From Halanaerobiaceae bacterium (GTDB taxonomy: Bacteria > Bacillota > Halanaerobiia > Halanaerobiales > DTU029), in the NCBI GenBank assembly GCA_012521855.1, contig JAAYLO010000242.1:1-12559 (forward strand): a DNA stretch of 12,559 nt. The letters run 5' to 3'. The notes beneath the pieces are model-generated. The model was not told where the DNA came from and ran no database searches. It was given only the letters and a program-made list of their open reading frames with translations. Position numbers and translations under genes: made by a program. Of the stretch, positions 1-7,318 are shown piece by piece (the first letter of the stretch is position 1; every line of letters begins with the position of its first letter).

Positions 1-15
1 GGAGTAGGGGGTATT

Positions 16-192
16 ATGAATAATAATATAGATAATCGGAGACTGGACAAATTAATTGAAAAAAAACGTACTGAATTAATTAATCTGGTTAAATCAAAAA
101 AAAACATAGATGATTATGTTCTAAAGACCAGTCAGGAACTGGACACCCTGCTCAATATGTTTATTAAAATCCAGAAGGACAAATTGGCCTGA
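16..192 (+). CDS. Spo0E-like sporulation regulatory phosphatase
   Basis: This 58-residue protein fits the Spo0E family of small aspartyl-phosphate phosphatases, which dephosphorylate Spo0A~P and so restrain entry into sporulation. What is visible: a first helix with IEKKRTELINLV (residues 14-25), a short turn, then a second helix carrying the family hallmark SQELD (39-43) followed by TLLNMF. Family members are typically 50-85 residues, so the length fits. The ATG follows a purine-rich ribosome binding site (GGAG, AGGGGG) with about 5 bases of spacing. The upstream region and promoter lie outside the window. It runs toward purA and shares no operon with it. Family assignment is confident. The exact target (Spo0A or another response regulator) is inferred from the family. 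Confidence 0.85.
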   Translation: MNNNIDNRRLDKLIEKKRTELINLVKSKKNIDDYVLKTSQELDTLLNMFIKIQKDKLA

Positions 193-216
193 AATCCCCC
201 CGGTTTTTCAGCAAAT

Positions 217-253
217 AAAAAAAAGAGGTACTCAAAAAGAATTTAAATACCTC
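217..253 (-). terminator. Intrinsic terminator of the purB-purA operon
   Basis: Read on the minus strand, GAGGTA (253-248) pairs with TACCTC (230-225) across an AT-rich loop and is followed directly by a run of eight T residues (224-217). It begins 13 bases after the purA stop codon. The stem is only 6 bp, but the T tract is strong. The plus strand has no matching T tract, so it should not serve the Spo0E-like gene. Confidence 0.75.
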
Positions 254-266
254 CTCTACCTTCCAA

Positions 267-1538
267 TTATCTTATAATAGCCTCTTCTCTCTCTGGGCCG
301 GTTCCAATTATAGAAACCCTGACACCTGTGCTGTCTTCAATCAATTCAATATAATTTTGTACTTCTACAGGTAATTCCTCGTAATTTGTAATTCCAATAA
401 TATCCTCCTGCCAGCCGTTTATTGAGATATAAACCGGCTTGCATTCAGATAAAGTCTCGCTTTCCAGAGGGAATTCCTCCAGAAGCTCTCCTCTATACTC
501 ATAAGCAGTACAGACCTTAATCTCATCTATGCCTGTCAAAACATCCAGTTTGGTAAGGGCAATTTCGGTTATACCATTTACCCTGCAGGCATGTTTAATA
601 ATCGGTAAATCGAACCATCCGCAACGCCTTGGTCTTCCTGTGGTTACACCGTATTCATGTCCCTTCTCCCTCAAGTATTCCCCGATTTCATCAGTGAGCT
701 CAGTGGGAAAAGGACCCTCCCCTACCCTGGTCAGATATGCCTTTGCAACACCTATTACATCATCAATTCTGGTGGGGCCAAAACCAGATCCTGTACAAAC
801 CCCTCCTGCAGTAGGATTTGAAGAGGTTACAAAGGGATATGTTCCATAATCAACATCCAACAGAGTACCCTGGGCGCCTTCAAAAAAGATGTCCTTTTTA
901 TTTTTGTAGGCCTCTTCCAGGAGAATGGAGGTATTGACAATCTTATCCCTCAAAATATTAATATATGTCTGATATTCATTAATAATATCTGTTAGCTTTA
1001 AGGGTTTCTCACCATAGACCTTTTCCAGTACCAGGTTTTGATATTCCAGTGTCTCTGACAGTTTTTTATAAAAGCGGTCTTTGTCAAGAGTATCTATAAA
1101 CCTGATCCCCCTCCGGGCAACCTTATCTATATAGGCAGGCCCGATCCCTTTTCCCGTTGTTCCTATTTTCCCGGCTCCTTTACGCCTTTCCTCTGCCTTA
1201 TCGAGGATTCTATGATAAGGCATTATCACATGTGCTATTTCACTGATATAGAGGTTATCAAGGGAAACACCCTTTTCTTCAAGCATCTTCATTTCCTGAA
1301 CGAGGGCTTCCGGATCTACCACGACACCATTTGCGATTATATTCTGTTTTTCTGGATACAATATACCGGATGGAATCAGATGAAGCTCAAATTTATCTTC
1401 ACCTACTATAACAGTATGCCCTGCATTATTGCCTCCCCCAAAGCGTACAACTACATCAGCAGTTCTGGCCAGCATATTGGTTATTTTCCCTTTTCCTTCA
1501 TCTCCCCACTGGGTACCAACTACTATCTTATTAGCCAT
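267..1538 (-). CDS. purA: Adenylosuccinate synthetase
   Basis: PurA condenses IMP with aspartate using GTP to give adenylosuccinate, the first committed step from IMP to AMP, in the cytoplasm. The 423-residue product is full length (family about 425-430). The GTP-binding loop GDEGKGK is at residues 12-18, with catalytic-base Asp13. NNAGHT at 37-42 carries catalytic His41; both numbers match the E. coli enzyme. GKGIGPAY and the TTGRPRRCGWFD segment of the IMP/aspartate site follow. The ATG is preceded by AAGGGG, which overlaps the purB TAA stop; the spacing of about 12 bases is long. The gap from purB is 16 bases, so the genes are co-transcribed and probably translationally coupled. Nothing appears degraded. 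Confidence 0.98.
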   Translation of the reverse strand: MANKIVVGTQWGDEGKGKITNMLARTADVVVRFGGGNNAGHTVIVGEDKFELHLIPSGILYPEKQNIIANGVVVDPEALVQEMKMLEEKGVSLDNLYISEIAHVIMPYHRILDKAEERRKGAGKIGTTGKGIGPAYIDKVARRGIRFIDTLDKDRFYKKLSETLEYQNLVLEKVYGEKPLKLTDIINEYQTYINILRDKIVNTSILLEEAYKNKKDIFFEGAQGTLLDVDYGTYPFVTSSNPTAGGVCTGSGFGPTRIDDVIGVAKAYLTRVGEGPFPTELTDEIGEYLREKGHEYGVTTGRPRRCGWFDLPIIKHACRVNGITEIALTKLDVLTGIDEIKVCTAYEYRGELLEEFPLESETLSECKPVYISINGWQEDIIGITNYEELPVEVQNYIELIEDSTGVRVSIIGTGPEREEAIIR

Positions 1539-1554
1539 TTATTTTCTCAGCCCC

Positions 1555-2877
1555 TTATTGTTGGAGCTGACTATCCTCCTTCCCTTGAAGTCCTGCTTTT
1601 TCAAATATATAGTCAATTTCCTTTAAAAACACTTTATAATCAAAAATATTTTCAATATCTTCTTCTGTAAGCAGTTTACTGATTTCTTCATCTTCTTTGA
1701 TTAACTGCTTATAACTGCTGCCTTCTTCCCAGGCCTTAAGAGCATTACGCTGGGCCAGCTCATAAGCTTCTTCCCTGGTCAACCCTTTATCAACAAGGGC
1801 CAGCATTACTTTTTCTGAGAAAATAAGGCCATGGGTCCGTTCCAGATTCTCTTTCATTCTATCTTTATTGACAACCAATTCACCTAATACCATTATGAAT
1901 TTATTCAGTATATAATCCACCAGAATACAGGAATCTGGAATTATTATCCTCTCAACAGAAGAATGGGTTAAATCCCTTTCATGCCAGAGTGTAACATTCT
2001 CCAGGGCCGGTATCACATTGCCCCTGACAACCCTGGCCAGACCTGAAATCCTTTCACAGATTATGGGATTTTTCTTGTGGGGCATGGCAGATGAACCCTT
2101 CTGCCCCTTCCGGAAACCCTCTTCAACTTCAAGGATATCGGTCCTCTGCAAATTCCGGATCTCTGTTGTGAACTTTTCCAGAGAAGCAGCAATCAGGGCC
2201 AGTGCACAGATAAATTCCGCATGCCTGTCTCTCTGCAAAACCTGGTTGGAAACAGCAGCCGGGGTCAGGCCCAGTTCCTGGCAAACCAGTTTCTCCACTT
2301 CTGGATTAATACTGGCATATGTGCCTACGGCACCGGAGATCTTTCCAACACCCACAACTTCAACAACCCTCTTCATTCTATCAATATGGCGTTCAATTTC
2401 TTTATACCAGAGGGCAAGCTTTAATCCCCAGGTAACAGGCTCTCCATGAACTCCATGGGTTCTGCCTATCATTATTGTGTCTTTATGTAATACTGCTTCT
2501 TCTGCCAGTTTTTCCTTGAGTCTCACCAGATCTTTCAGAATCAATTCCGCTGCCTCTTTCATCTGTATAGCCAGAGCAGTATCCTTTACATCTGAAGATG
2601 TTAAACCCATATGTATGTACCTTGATTCACTGCCAAGACTTTCATTGATACCCTCTAAAAAAGCGAGAATATCATGTCTGCTTATCTTTTCAATCTCCTT
2701 TATTCTTTCAATGTCCAGTTTAATATTATTCTCAATCTTTTTCAGTTCACTTACCGGTATCTTCCCCAGTCTTGACCAGGCCTTACAGGCAGCGATCTCA
2801 ATCCTGAGCCAGATCTTATACTTATTCTCCTCACTCCATATTTCACGCATCTCAGGTAAACTATATCGGTTAATCAA
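1555..2877 (-). CDS. purB: Adenylosuccinate lyase
   Basis: PurB, a cytoplasmic enzyme of the fumarase/aspartase superfamily, eliminates fumarate from SAICAR and from adenylosuccinate, so it acts in both IMP synthesis and AMP synthesis. The 440-residue protein has the family signature SSAMPHKKNP at 262-271, on the loop carrying the catalytic serine. His68 (SRHDI) and His141 (GRTHGVHGEP) fall at the same numbers as in the B. subtilis enzyme. The start is TTG, not ATG: the conserved N-terminus MINRYSLPEM begins there, and AAGGAG lies 10 bases upstream. It is the first gene of the purB-purA operon. Confidence 0.98.
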   Translation of the reverse strand: MINRYSLPEMREIWSEENKYKIWLRIEIAACKAWSRLGKIPVSELKKIENNIKLDIERIKEIEKISRHDILAFLEGINESLGSESRYIHMGLTSSDVKDTALAIQMKEAAELILKDLVRLKEKLAEEAVLHKDTIMIGRTHGVHGEPVTWGLKLALWYKEIERHIDRMKRVVEVVGVGKISGAVGTYASINPEVEKLVCQELGLTPAAVSNQVLQRDRHAEFICALALIAASLEKFTTEIRNLQRTDILEVEEGFRKGQKGSSAMPHKKNPIICERISGLARVVRGNVIPALENVTLWHERDLTHSSVERIIIPDSCILVDYILNKFIMVLGELVVNKDRMKENLERTHGLIFSEKVMLALVDKGLTREEAYELAQRNALKAWEEGSSYKQLIKEDEEISKLLTEEDIENIFDYKVFLKEIDYIFEKAGLQGKEDSQLQQ

Positions 2878-2940
2878 TAAAATCTCTCCTTATCATCTTC
2901 TTACTATCTCCTCTTCTACTCTCTTTTTCGTTCCGTAATA

Positions 2941-2969
2941 ATCTTAGCAGAAGCATGAGAGCTTGTCAA
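2941..2969 (-). promoter_or_regulatory. Sigma-A promoter of purB-purA
   Basis: On the minus strand a perfect -35 TTGACA (2969-2964) is separated by exactly 17 bases from TAAGAT (2946-2941), one mismatch from TATAAT. Transcription would begin near 2934, giving a leader of about 57 bases before the TTG start. The leader is almost entirely purine and shows no riboswitch fold or obvious PurR box. Confidence 0.88.
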
Positions 2970-3110
2970 GGATTACTAAATTCAATGGATACTGCTCAGG
3001 TTATTGCTGATTTTTTGTTTTTATTCCCATTTTTTTAGAGGATTTTTGGAATTTATATAGAATAATGTATGTCGGTATATAATAATATAGAATTATGGAG
3101 GGGTATTAGT

Positions 3111-4009
3111 ATGAAAAAGACTTCAAAACTATCTTTTTTATCTTTTCCTTTCTTTTAATTTTTCTTCTGGCGGGCTGTAGTAAAAATAATAATGGCAGCA
3201 GCACATATTCATTAAATGTAACTTTTCCTGAAGAAGGTGGAACCGTAACAAAAACACCTGATAGACTTTACTATAAAAAAGGGGAAAAAGTTACCCTGAC
3301 AGCAAAACCTGAAAAAGGATATGCTCTTGCTAACTGGTCAGGAATTGGTATTGAAGAAACAAGGGATAACCCAATAACAATAACAATGCTGGATGATGTA
3401 GATCTGATAGCCTATTTTGGAAAGAGCTACGAATTTACTGACGATTTTAGTACCGGTGATAACTGGCCAGATATGGAAGATGAGATATTTTACGCAGGTG
3501 TCGAGGACGGAAAATACGTTATGACTATAAAGACAAATACTACAAATGCGAGAACTGTAAAGGCTCCATATCAAGGGGTGCTCTCCCCCAGGGGAGATTT
3601 TGTGGCAGACGTTATATTTGAGTATGGAACTCCGGACAAATACACCCAGGCAGGTCTTATCTTTAACTACAAAAAAGTTGACGAAAACAAATTTGATTAT
3701 TATAGTCTGCGTATTAGTAATATGGGCAATTATACCCTTGAGCAAATAGTAGATGGTGATGCGGTTACTATAAGAAACTGGACCAATACAAATGTAAATA
3801 TTGATGGTGGAAACCTGTTGGCCGTAGAGAAATATGGCTTAAAATATAAGTTTTTCTTAAATGGTTCATTCCTGGATGAAGTGGAAGTTGAAGAGGATCT
3901 TCCATTTATTGCCCTGCTGGCAGCAAATAAAACTAAGGGTCCTGTTACAGTTTATTATGATAAATTCTACATAAATTATATAGAAAAACTTCCTCTATCT
4001 GATGACTGA
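3111..4009 (+). CDS. Lipoprotein with InlB-type repeat and lectin-like domain; frameshift in the signal peptide
   Basis: The ATG at 3111 has a good ribosome binding site (GGAGGGG, 3097-3103) but meets a stop at 3156-3158. The long open frame to 4009 is one base out of register and continues upstream past the ATG. Adding one base, either an A to the A5 run at 3114-3118 or a T to the T6 run at 3134-3139, gives a 299-residue protein with a textbook lipoprotein signal: lysines, a hydrophobic stretch, then LLAGC with Cys23 as the lipidated residue. Next comes an Asn/Ser linker, then a beta-rich module resembling bacterial InlB-type repeats (EGGTVTKTP, KKGEKVTLTAKPEKGY, NWSG), then about 200 residues resembling a concanavalin/LamG-like sandwich (FSTGDNW, GLIFNY, YDKFYINYI). 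It would be anchored on the outer face of the membrane; the ligand is unknown. A TATAAT at 3078-3083 could be the -10, but I see no matching -35. Whether it is expressed as read here is uncertain. Confidence 0.7.
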
Positions 4010-4081
4010 AAGCAATTCTGTAACAGGATATGATGGAATTGATAATAACCCTGTAGACCAATAGAAAGGTTGACATTTAAC

Positions 4082-4118
4082 TAGAGCCCCCGGTGAGTTT
4101 CCCTTCCGGGGGGTTCTA
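4082..4118. terminator. Strong GC-rich palindromic hairpin between convergent genes
   Basis: TAGAGCCCCCGG and CCGGGGGGTTCTA form a near-perfect stem of about 12 bp (one G-T pair, one bulged G) around a loop of about 12 bases. It lies between the lipoprotein gene (+) and the zinc-ribbon pseudogene (-), whose TAG stop is part of the stem. Neither strand shows a proper T tract after the stem, so it may be a weak bidirectional terminator or an mRNA 3'-end stabiliser. The 70 bases before it hold nothing I recognise. Confidence 0.55.
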
Positions 4119-4613
4119 CCTGCCGTTCTCCTTCAGGGAATAGTAATAATCTTTCCTCCTCTTCCTGCAGCTCTCACAGATTATATATTCACTTAAATTT
4201 TCTCCACCGCATTGCGGGCAGAGCCCATTTTCCTTCCTTCTATGATATAATTCTGTCCCACGCTCTCTTTTTGCATCAAGACAATCTTCACATATTACAA
4301 AACCACTATCTTTTACAGATACCTTGCCGCAACTGATACATAAACCCTGGGACTTTCTTTCTTCTCGTCTCTTTTTTGCTTTTCTCGCTATTTCCTCCAG
4401 GCAGGCTGAACATACTGTTTTATCCCCATCCAGATCACCTCAGCATTTGGGACGGATCTTGTCAAGTCTTTTCCTCTCGGCCCATCTGCGGGCCTTCTCA
4501 TTGTGTTTATGGAGACATGTACTGCAATAATAAGCATTCCGGTCATTTTTCTCGCCACAGCTGGGGCATAAACCCATGGCAATACGTCTTTGCCTGTAAT
4601 AGTTTTTCGACAA
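4116..4613 (-). pseudogene. Four-repeat zinc-ribbon protein, interrupted by an in-frame TGA
   Basis: In one frame this encodes 165 codons with one internal stop (TGA, 4442-4440, codon 58). The start chosen is TTG at 4613, 9 bases after AGGGGAGG; it gives an N-terminus MSKNYYRQRR that resembles the basic linkers between the repeats. There are four units, each with two Cys pairs. Unit 1 has CPSCG and CSTC. Unit 2 has RPKC, the stop, G, then CSAC. Unit 3 has CISCG and CEDC. Unit 4 has CPQCG and CESC. Basic helical linkers rich in Arg, Lys and Glu separate them. In unit 2 the first Cys is Arg (CGT, one change from TGT), and the stop aligns with the conserved Gly (TGA, one change from GGA). Two hits in one unit suggest real decay. 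Chains of CxxCG ribbons with basic linkers suggest nucleic-acid binding, but I cannot name a function. Upstream lies the regulatory region it shares with the replication operon. Confidence 0.7.
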
Positions 4614-4660
4614 TCAAAACATCCTCCCCTCTGCCCAATGTCCATAATCATTATTACCCG

Positions 4661-4672
4661 TAATCCGGATTA
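4661..4672. promoter_or_regulatory. 12-bp perfect palindrome, possible operator
   Basis: TAATCCGGATTA is a perfect 12-bp palindrome, about 48 bases before the likely start of the zinc-ribbon gene and 158 bases before the helicase-loader gene. On the minus strand it overlaps a TATAAT-like sequence, so a protein bound there could block that promoter. A longer AT-rich imperfect inverted repeat (TTACT at 4682-4686, AGTAA at 4712-4716) lies beside it. No known regulator is assigned. Confidence 0.35.
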
Positions 4673-4775
4673 TAAACTAACTTACTATATATATTTATAA
4701 AACCATATATAAGTAATTTTACAAAATGCGACAATGTTTTTCAAGTTCCTATTTTTTATCTATCTCCATTTTCCA

Positions 4776-4804
4776 GAAGGATTTATTATATTTTTAAAGA
4801 ATAT
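4776..4804 (+). promoter_or_regulatory. Sigma-H-type promoter of the replication operon
   Basis: GAAGGATTT (4776-4784), an 11-base spacer, then AAAGAATAT (4796-4804) match every position of the B. subtilis sigma-H consensus as I recall it (RnAGGAwWW, N11-12, RnnGAATww). The start codon lies 25 bases after the -10 element, with GAGGGG (4817-4822) between them, so the geometry suits a real promoter. No convincing sigma-A promoter was found in this gap. The assignment assumes this organism's sigma-H recognises the same sequence. Confidence 0.6.
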
Positions 4805-4829
4805 ATATTAATGAAAGAGGGGAAATGTC

Positions 4830-5915
4830 ATGTCAGATGATTTTTTTGTAAGAGAACATAAAAAATTAAAGATATTAGGAACCGATTCTGCATATTCAAT
4901 AGAAATTGGAGACACGGCAATAGATGAAGGTTTTCTCCGTTATTTTCCAGGCTCCGCTCTTTCGCTTTTCCTGTATTTAATTACACATATGGATGACAAT
5001 CATATTATTGAAACAAACCCTGCTGAGATTTCCCCATACCTTCCTGATAATTATACCCTGGAAGAATTAAATAAGGATTTAACTTATCTTCATGAAAATG
5101 GTATAGTAGATATTATTCCGATGAAGAATGATGATAATACATATCAAATAAAGATTAATACTCATATTTTTGGAAGAAAAGATAATCCGGATTCTAAAAA
5201 CAACAGCCTGAAACTCACTTCTGCCTACTATAATAAACAGAATATAAGGAATAAAATCCTTTCCCTCAGTGAACCTTCCAGGGCAGAGCTTTTTCAGGCT
5301 ATCTTAACATTTATACCTCCTGAAGAAAATATACTGGTTCTGGAGAAAACAATAACTCAATGGCTGGAAGATTTTGATACTAAAATGGTCAAGGAATTAA
5401 TCAGAAGAGTAGATAAATGGTTGAATAAATATAACAATCCTGTTGATAAAGCCTTTCCTTATTTAACCGGTATCATTGATGACTGGTATCAGAAAGGAAT
5501 AAGCTCCTATCAGGAACTTCAATATTTTGATAATTTGTACCGGGAGACCAGAGAGCTGGCTGAGTTATACGGGCTTTCAAAATGGCATAATATCAAGCCC
5601 GTTCATATGGAAACTTTCAACAGATGGCTGAAGGAAGATTATCCCTTAAGTGTTGATGTAGTAAAACTGGCTATTCAGGAGGCTTTTCAGCGCAAAAAAG
5701 ACGGACAACCCTCTCTACAGTATATTGAAGAAAATTTTATTATTCCATGGAAGAAAAATAAAGTACGGAACTGTAATGAGGCCAGAGAACTCCTCCAGAA
5801 AGAAAATTCCTATACCAGAACAGGGGTGAAAAAACAATCTGATAAAAAAGAGATGAGAGAAGCACCGTCCTTTGTTTACTGGTGGGATAATTTTTCCTGG
5901 GACTTTAAAGAATAG
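4830..5915 (+). CDS. DnaB/DnaD-like replication initiation protein (helicase loader)
   Basis: In Firmicutes, DnaD and DnaB-type proteins help bring the replicative helicase to oriC and to restart sites. This 361-residue protein reads as three parts. A predicted winged-helix region occupies about residues 30-115. A first DnaD-like helical domain (about 145-225) ends in AFPYLTGIIDDWYQKGI (208-224), which has the Y-x3-I-x3-W pattern of the family. A second (about 243-313) ends in YIEENFIIPWKKNKV (298-312). A basic, probably flexible tail ends in a Trp-rich segment (YWWDNFSWDF, 350-359). One N-terminal domain plus two DnaD-like repeats is the plan of B. subtilis DnaB (the loader), whereas DnaD has one repeat. 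ATG at 4830 follows GAGGGG by 7 bases. The helicase gene starts 23 bases downstream, which supports a loader-helicase pair. Confidence 0.82.
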   Translation: MSDDFFVREHKKLKILGTDSAYSIEIGDTAIDEGFLRYFPGSALSLFLYLITHMDDNHIIETNPAEISPYLPDNYTLEELNKDLTYLHENGIVDIIPMKNDDNTYQIKINTHIFGRKDNPDSKNNSLKLTSAYYNKQNIRNKILSLSEPSRAELFQAILTFIPPEENILVLEKTITQWLEDFDTKMVKELIRRVDKWLNKYNNPVDKAFPYLTGIIDDWYQKGISSYQELQYFDNLYRETRELAELYGLSKWHNIKPVHMETFNRWLKEDYPLSVDVVKLAIQEAFQRKKDGQPSLQYIEENFIIPWKKNKVRNCNEARELLQKENSYTRTGVKKQSDKKEMREAPSFVYWWDNFSWDFKE

Positions 5916-5938
5916 TAAAACTATAAAGGGTGTTTATA

Positions 5939-7318
5939 ATGGCTGCTAATGAAAAACTTATCGACAATCTTGATATAAGGAATACTGAATTTCAGTTGCT
6001 GGGAATCTTACTCCAGTATCCTGATAGAATTGACGATGTTGCAGATACACTGGAGATAAAACACTTCCAGGATCCCCAGACCCAGTTGATCTATGAAATT
6101 CTTTTGAATCAATTCCAGCAAAATAACCAGATTTCAAGGACTAAACTTTTTTTAAAACTGAAAAAAGACGGTATTATTAAAAATCCAGAGGAGATCATTG
6201 AGCGCCTTACATCTGGTTTTAATACTGTAGATGAACTGAAACCTACCATTGAAATAATTAAACTTAATTATCAGAGACAGCTCCTCTTGAAAGCTGCGGA
6301 AAAAATAAAGCTGCTGGCTGAAAATACAGAACTGGATATCAGTGATTATCAGGCCCGGGCACAGGAAATAATATTTGAAGCCACCAATGAAAGCACTGAT
6401 CTGGATAAGCATATTTTCATGATGCAGGAAGCCCTGATGGCCTCTTTCCAGGAATATATAAACCGGAAAAACAAAGAAGCAGACACAGGCCTCAGGACCG
6501 GCTTTATCTCTCTGGATAACTTAATCGGCGGTTTCAAAAAAGAACATCTTAATATAATCGCTGCTTCAACCAGTATGGGTAAAACAGCTTTCGCCATAAA
6601 TATTGCCAAAAATGTTATTAAACGTAATGTGCCTGTTGCCATTATCAGTCTGGAAATGGATGCCCGGGAAATAGTTGACAGGATGATTGTTCAGGAAGCC
6701 GGCGTAAATGCCTGGAAATTCAGTCAGGGTGAGACAAATGAAGAAGAAGACCAGAGAATTACAAAAGCTCTTGATAATCTCCACGAGTTACCTCTTGTTA
6801 TCTCTGATGAAAGGGGTCTAAATGTTGCCCAGATCAGGGCCAGGCTGCGGAAGTTTAAAGCCCAGCTGGGCTATCTGGGGTTAGTTATAATAGATTATCT
6901 GCAGATGATCCACATCCCGGAGGAACAGATGTATAATACAGCCAGAGCGGTCGGGCAGGTTGTTCTCCAGTTGAGAAACCTGGCTTCAGAGCTGGATGTT
7001 CCCATTGTCCTTATCTCCCAGATCAGCCGTAGTTTTACCAGCCGTCAGGACAAAAGGCCTGTTCTTTCTGACCTGAGGGATTCGGGAAATATAGCAGAAA
7101 TCGCAGATGGTGTTATCTTCCTTTACCGCCACGCCCACACCAGTGCCGCTGCCAGGGAAAAAGCAATTGAAGAAGGTACTGAGAAAGATACAGAAGTTAT
7201 CATAGCCAAACAGAGAACCGGACAGACCGGTTCAGTAAAACTTTATTTTGAAAGTGAATATGTCCGTTTTATTGACCCGGAAAACCTGTCACTGGAGGCG
7301 TCTATTCCAAATGTCTGA
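5939..7318 (+). CDS. dnaB: Replicative DNA helicase (DnaB family; DnaC in B. subtilis naming)
   Basis: This is the hexameric 5'-3' helicase that unwinds DNA at the replication fork. The 459-residue protein has the DnaB N-terminal helical domain (about 10-115), a linker, and a RecA-type core opening with TGLRTGFISLD (183-193). Walker A is ASTSMGKT (209-216), where many homologues have RPSMGKT. Walker B is LVIIDYLQ (315-322). Gln360-Ile-Ser-Arg and SDLRDSGNIAEIADGVIFLYR (377-397) follow, then the arginine-finger segment AKQRTGQTGSV (423-433). The N-terminus is shorter and less conserved than in typical DnaB. I start at ATG 5939, since AAAGGG (5925-5930) is 8 bases upstream; a GTG at 5930 would overlap that site. 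It sits between the loader and a small coupled gene and converges on lonC-rplI. Confidence 0.95.
   Translation: MAANEKLIDNLDIRNTEFQLLGILLQYPDRIDDVADTLEIKHFQDPQTQLIYEILLNQFQQNNQISRTKLFLKLKKDGIIKNPEEIIERLTSGFNTVDELKPTIEIIKLNYQRQLLLKAAEKIKLLAENTELDISDYQARAQEIIFEATNESTDLDKHIFMMQEALMASFQEYINRKNKEADTGLRTGFISLDNLIGGFKKEHLNIIAASTSMGKTAFAINIAKNVIKRNVPVAIISLEMDAREIVDRMIVQEAGVNAWKFSQGETNEEEDQRITKALDNLHELPLVISDERGLNVAQIRARLRKFKAQLGYLGLVIIDYLQMIHIPEEQMYNTARAVGQVVLQLRNLASELDVPIVLISQISRSFTSRQDKRPVLSDLRDSGNIAEIADGVIFLYRHAHTSAAAREKAIEEGTEKDTEVIIAKQRTGQTGSVKLYFESEYVRFIDPENLSLEASIPNV

Noticed and set aside
2920..2940. PurR box upstream of purB (CGGAACG)
   Set aside because: It differs from the CCGAAC core of the B. 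subtilis PurBox at key positions, and there is no second box at a suitable distance.
4440..4442. Selenocysteine or reassigned TGA in the zinc-ribbon gene
   Set aside because: The stop aligns with a conserved Gly, not Cys, and the neighbouring ligand is also lost. dnaB and the 50-residue gene end in TGA as a normal stop.
4606..4612. Spo0A box TGTCGAA (minus strand) near the divergent control region
   Set aside because: The 7-mer is exact, but about one or two copies are expected by chance in a window this size on both strands, and it lies inside the start of a coding region.
4388..4651. An 87-residue minus-strand frame starting MIMDIGQRGG, overlapping the zinc-ribbon gene
   Set aside because: Beyond one chance CxxC it has no pattern, while the other frame carries four repeated zinc ribbons and a better ribosome binding site. 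I also considered a frameshift joining the two, but the TTG start at 4613 explains the data without one.
5930..5938. GTG start for dnaB nine bases upstream of the chosen ATG
   Set aside because: It overlaps the only ribosome binding site, and the ATG at 5939 has correct spacing.
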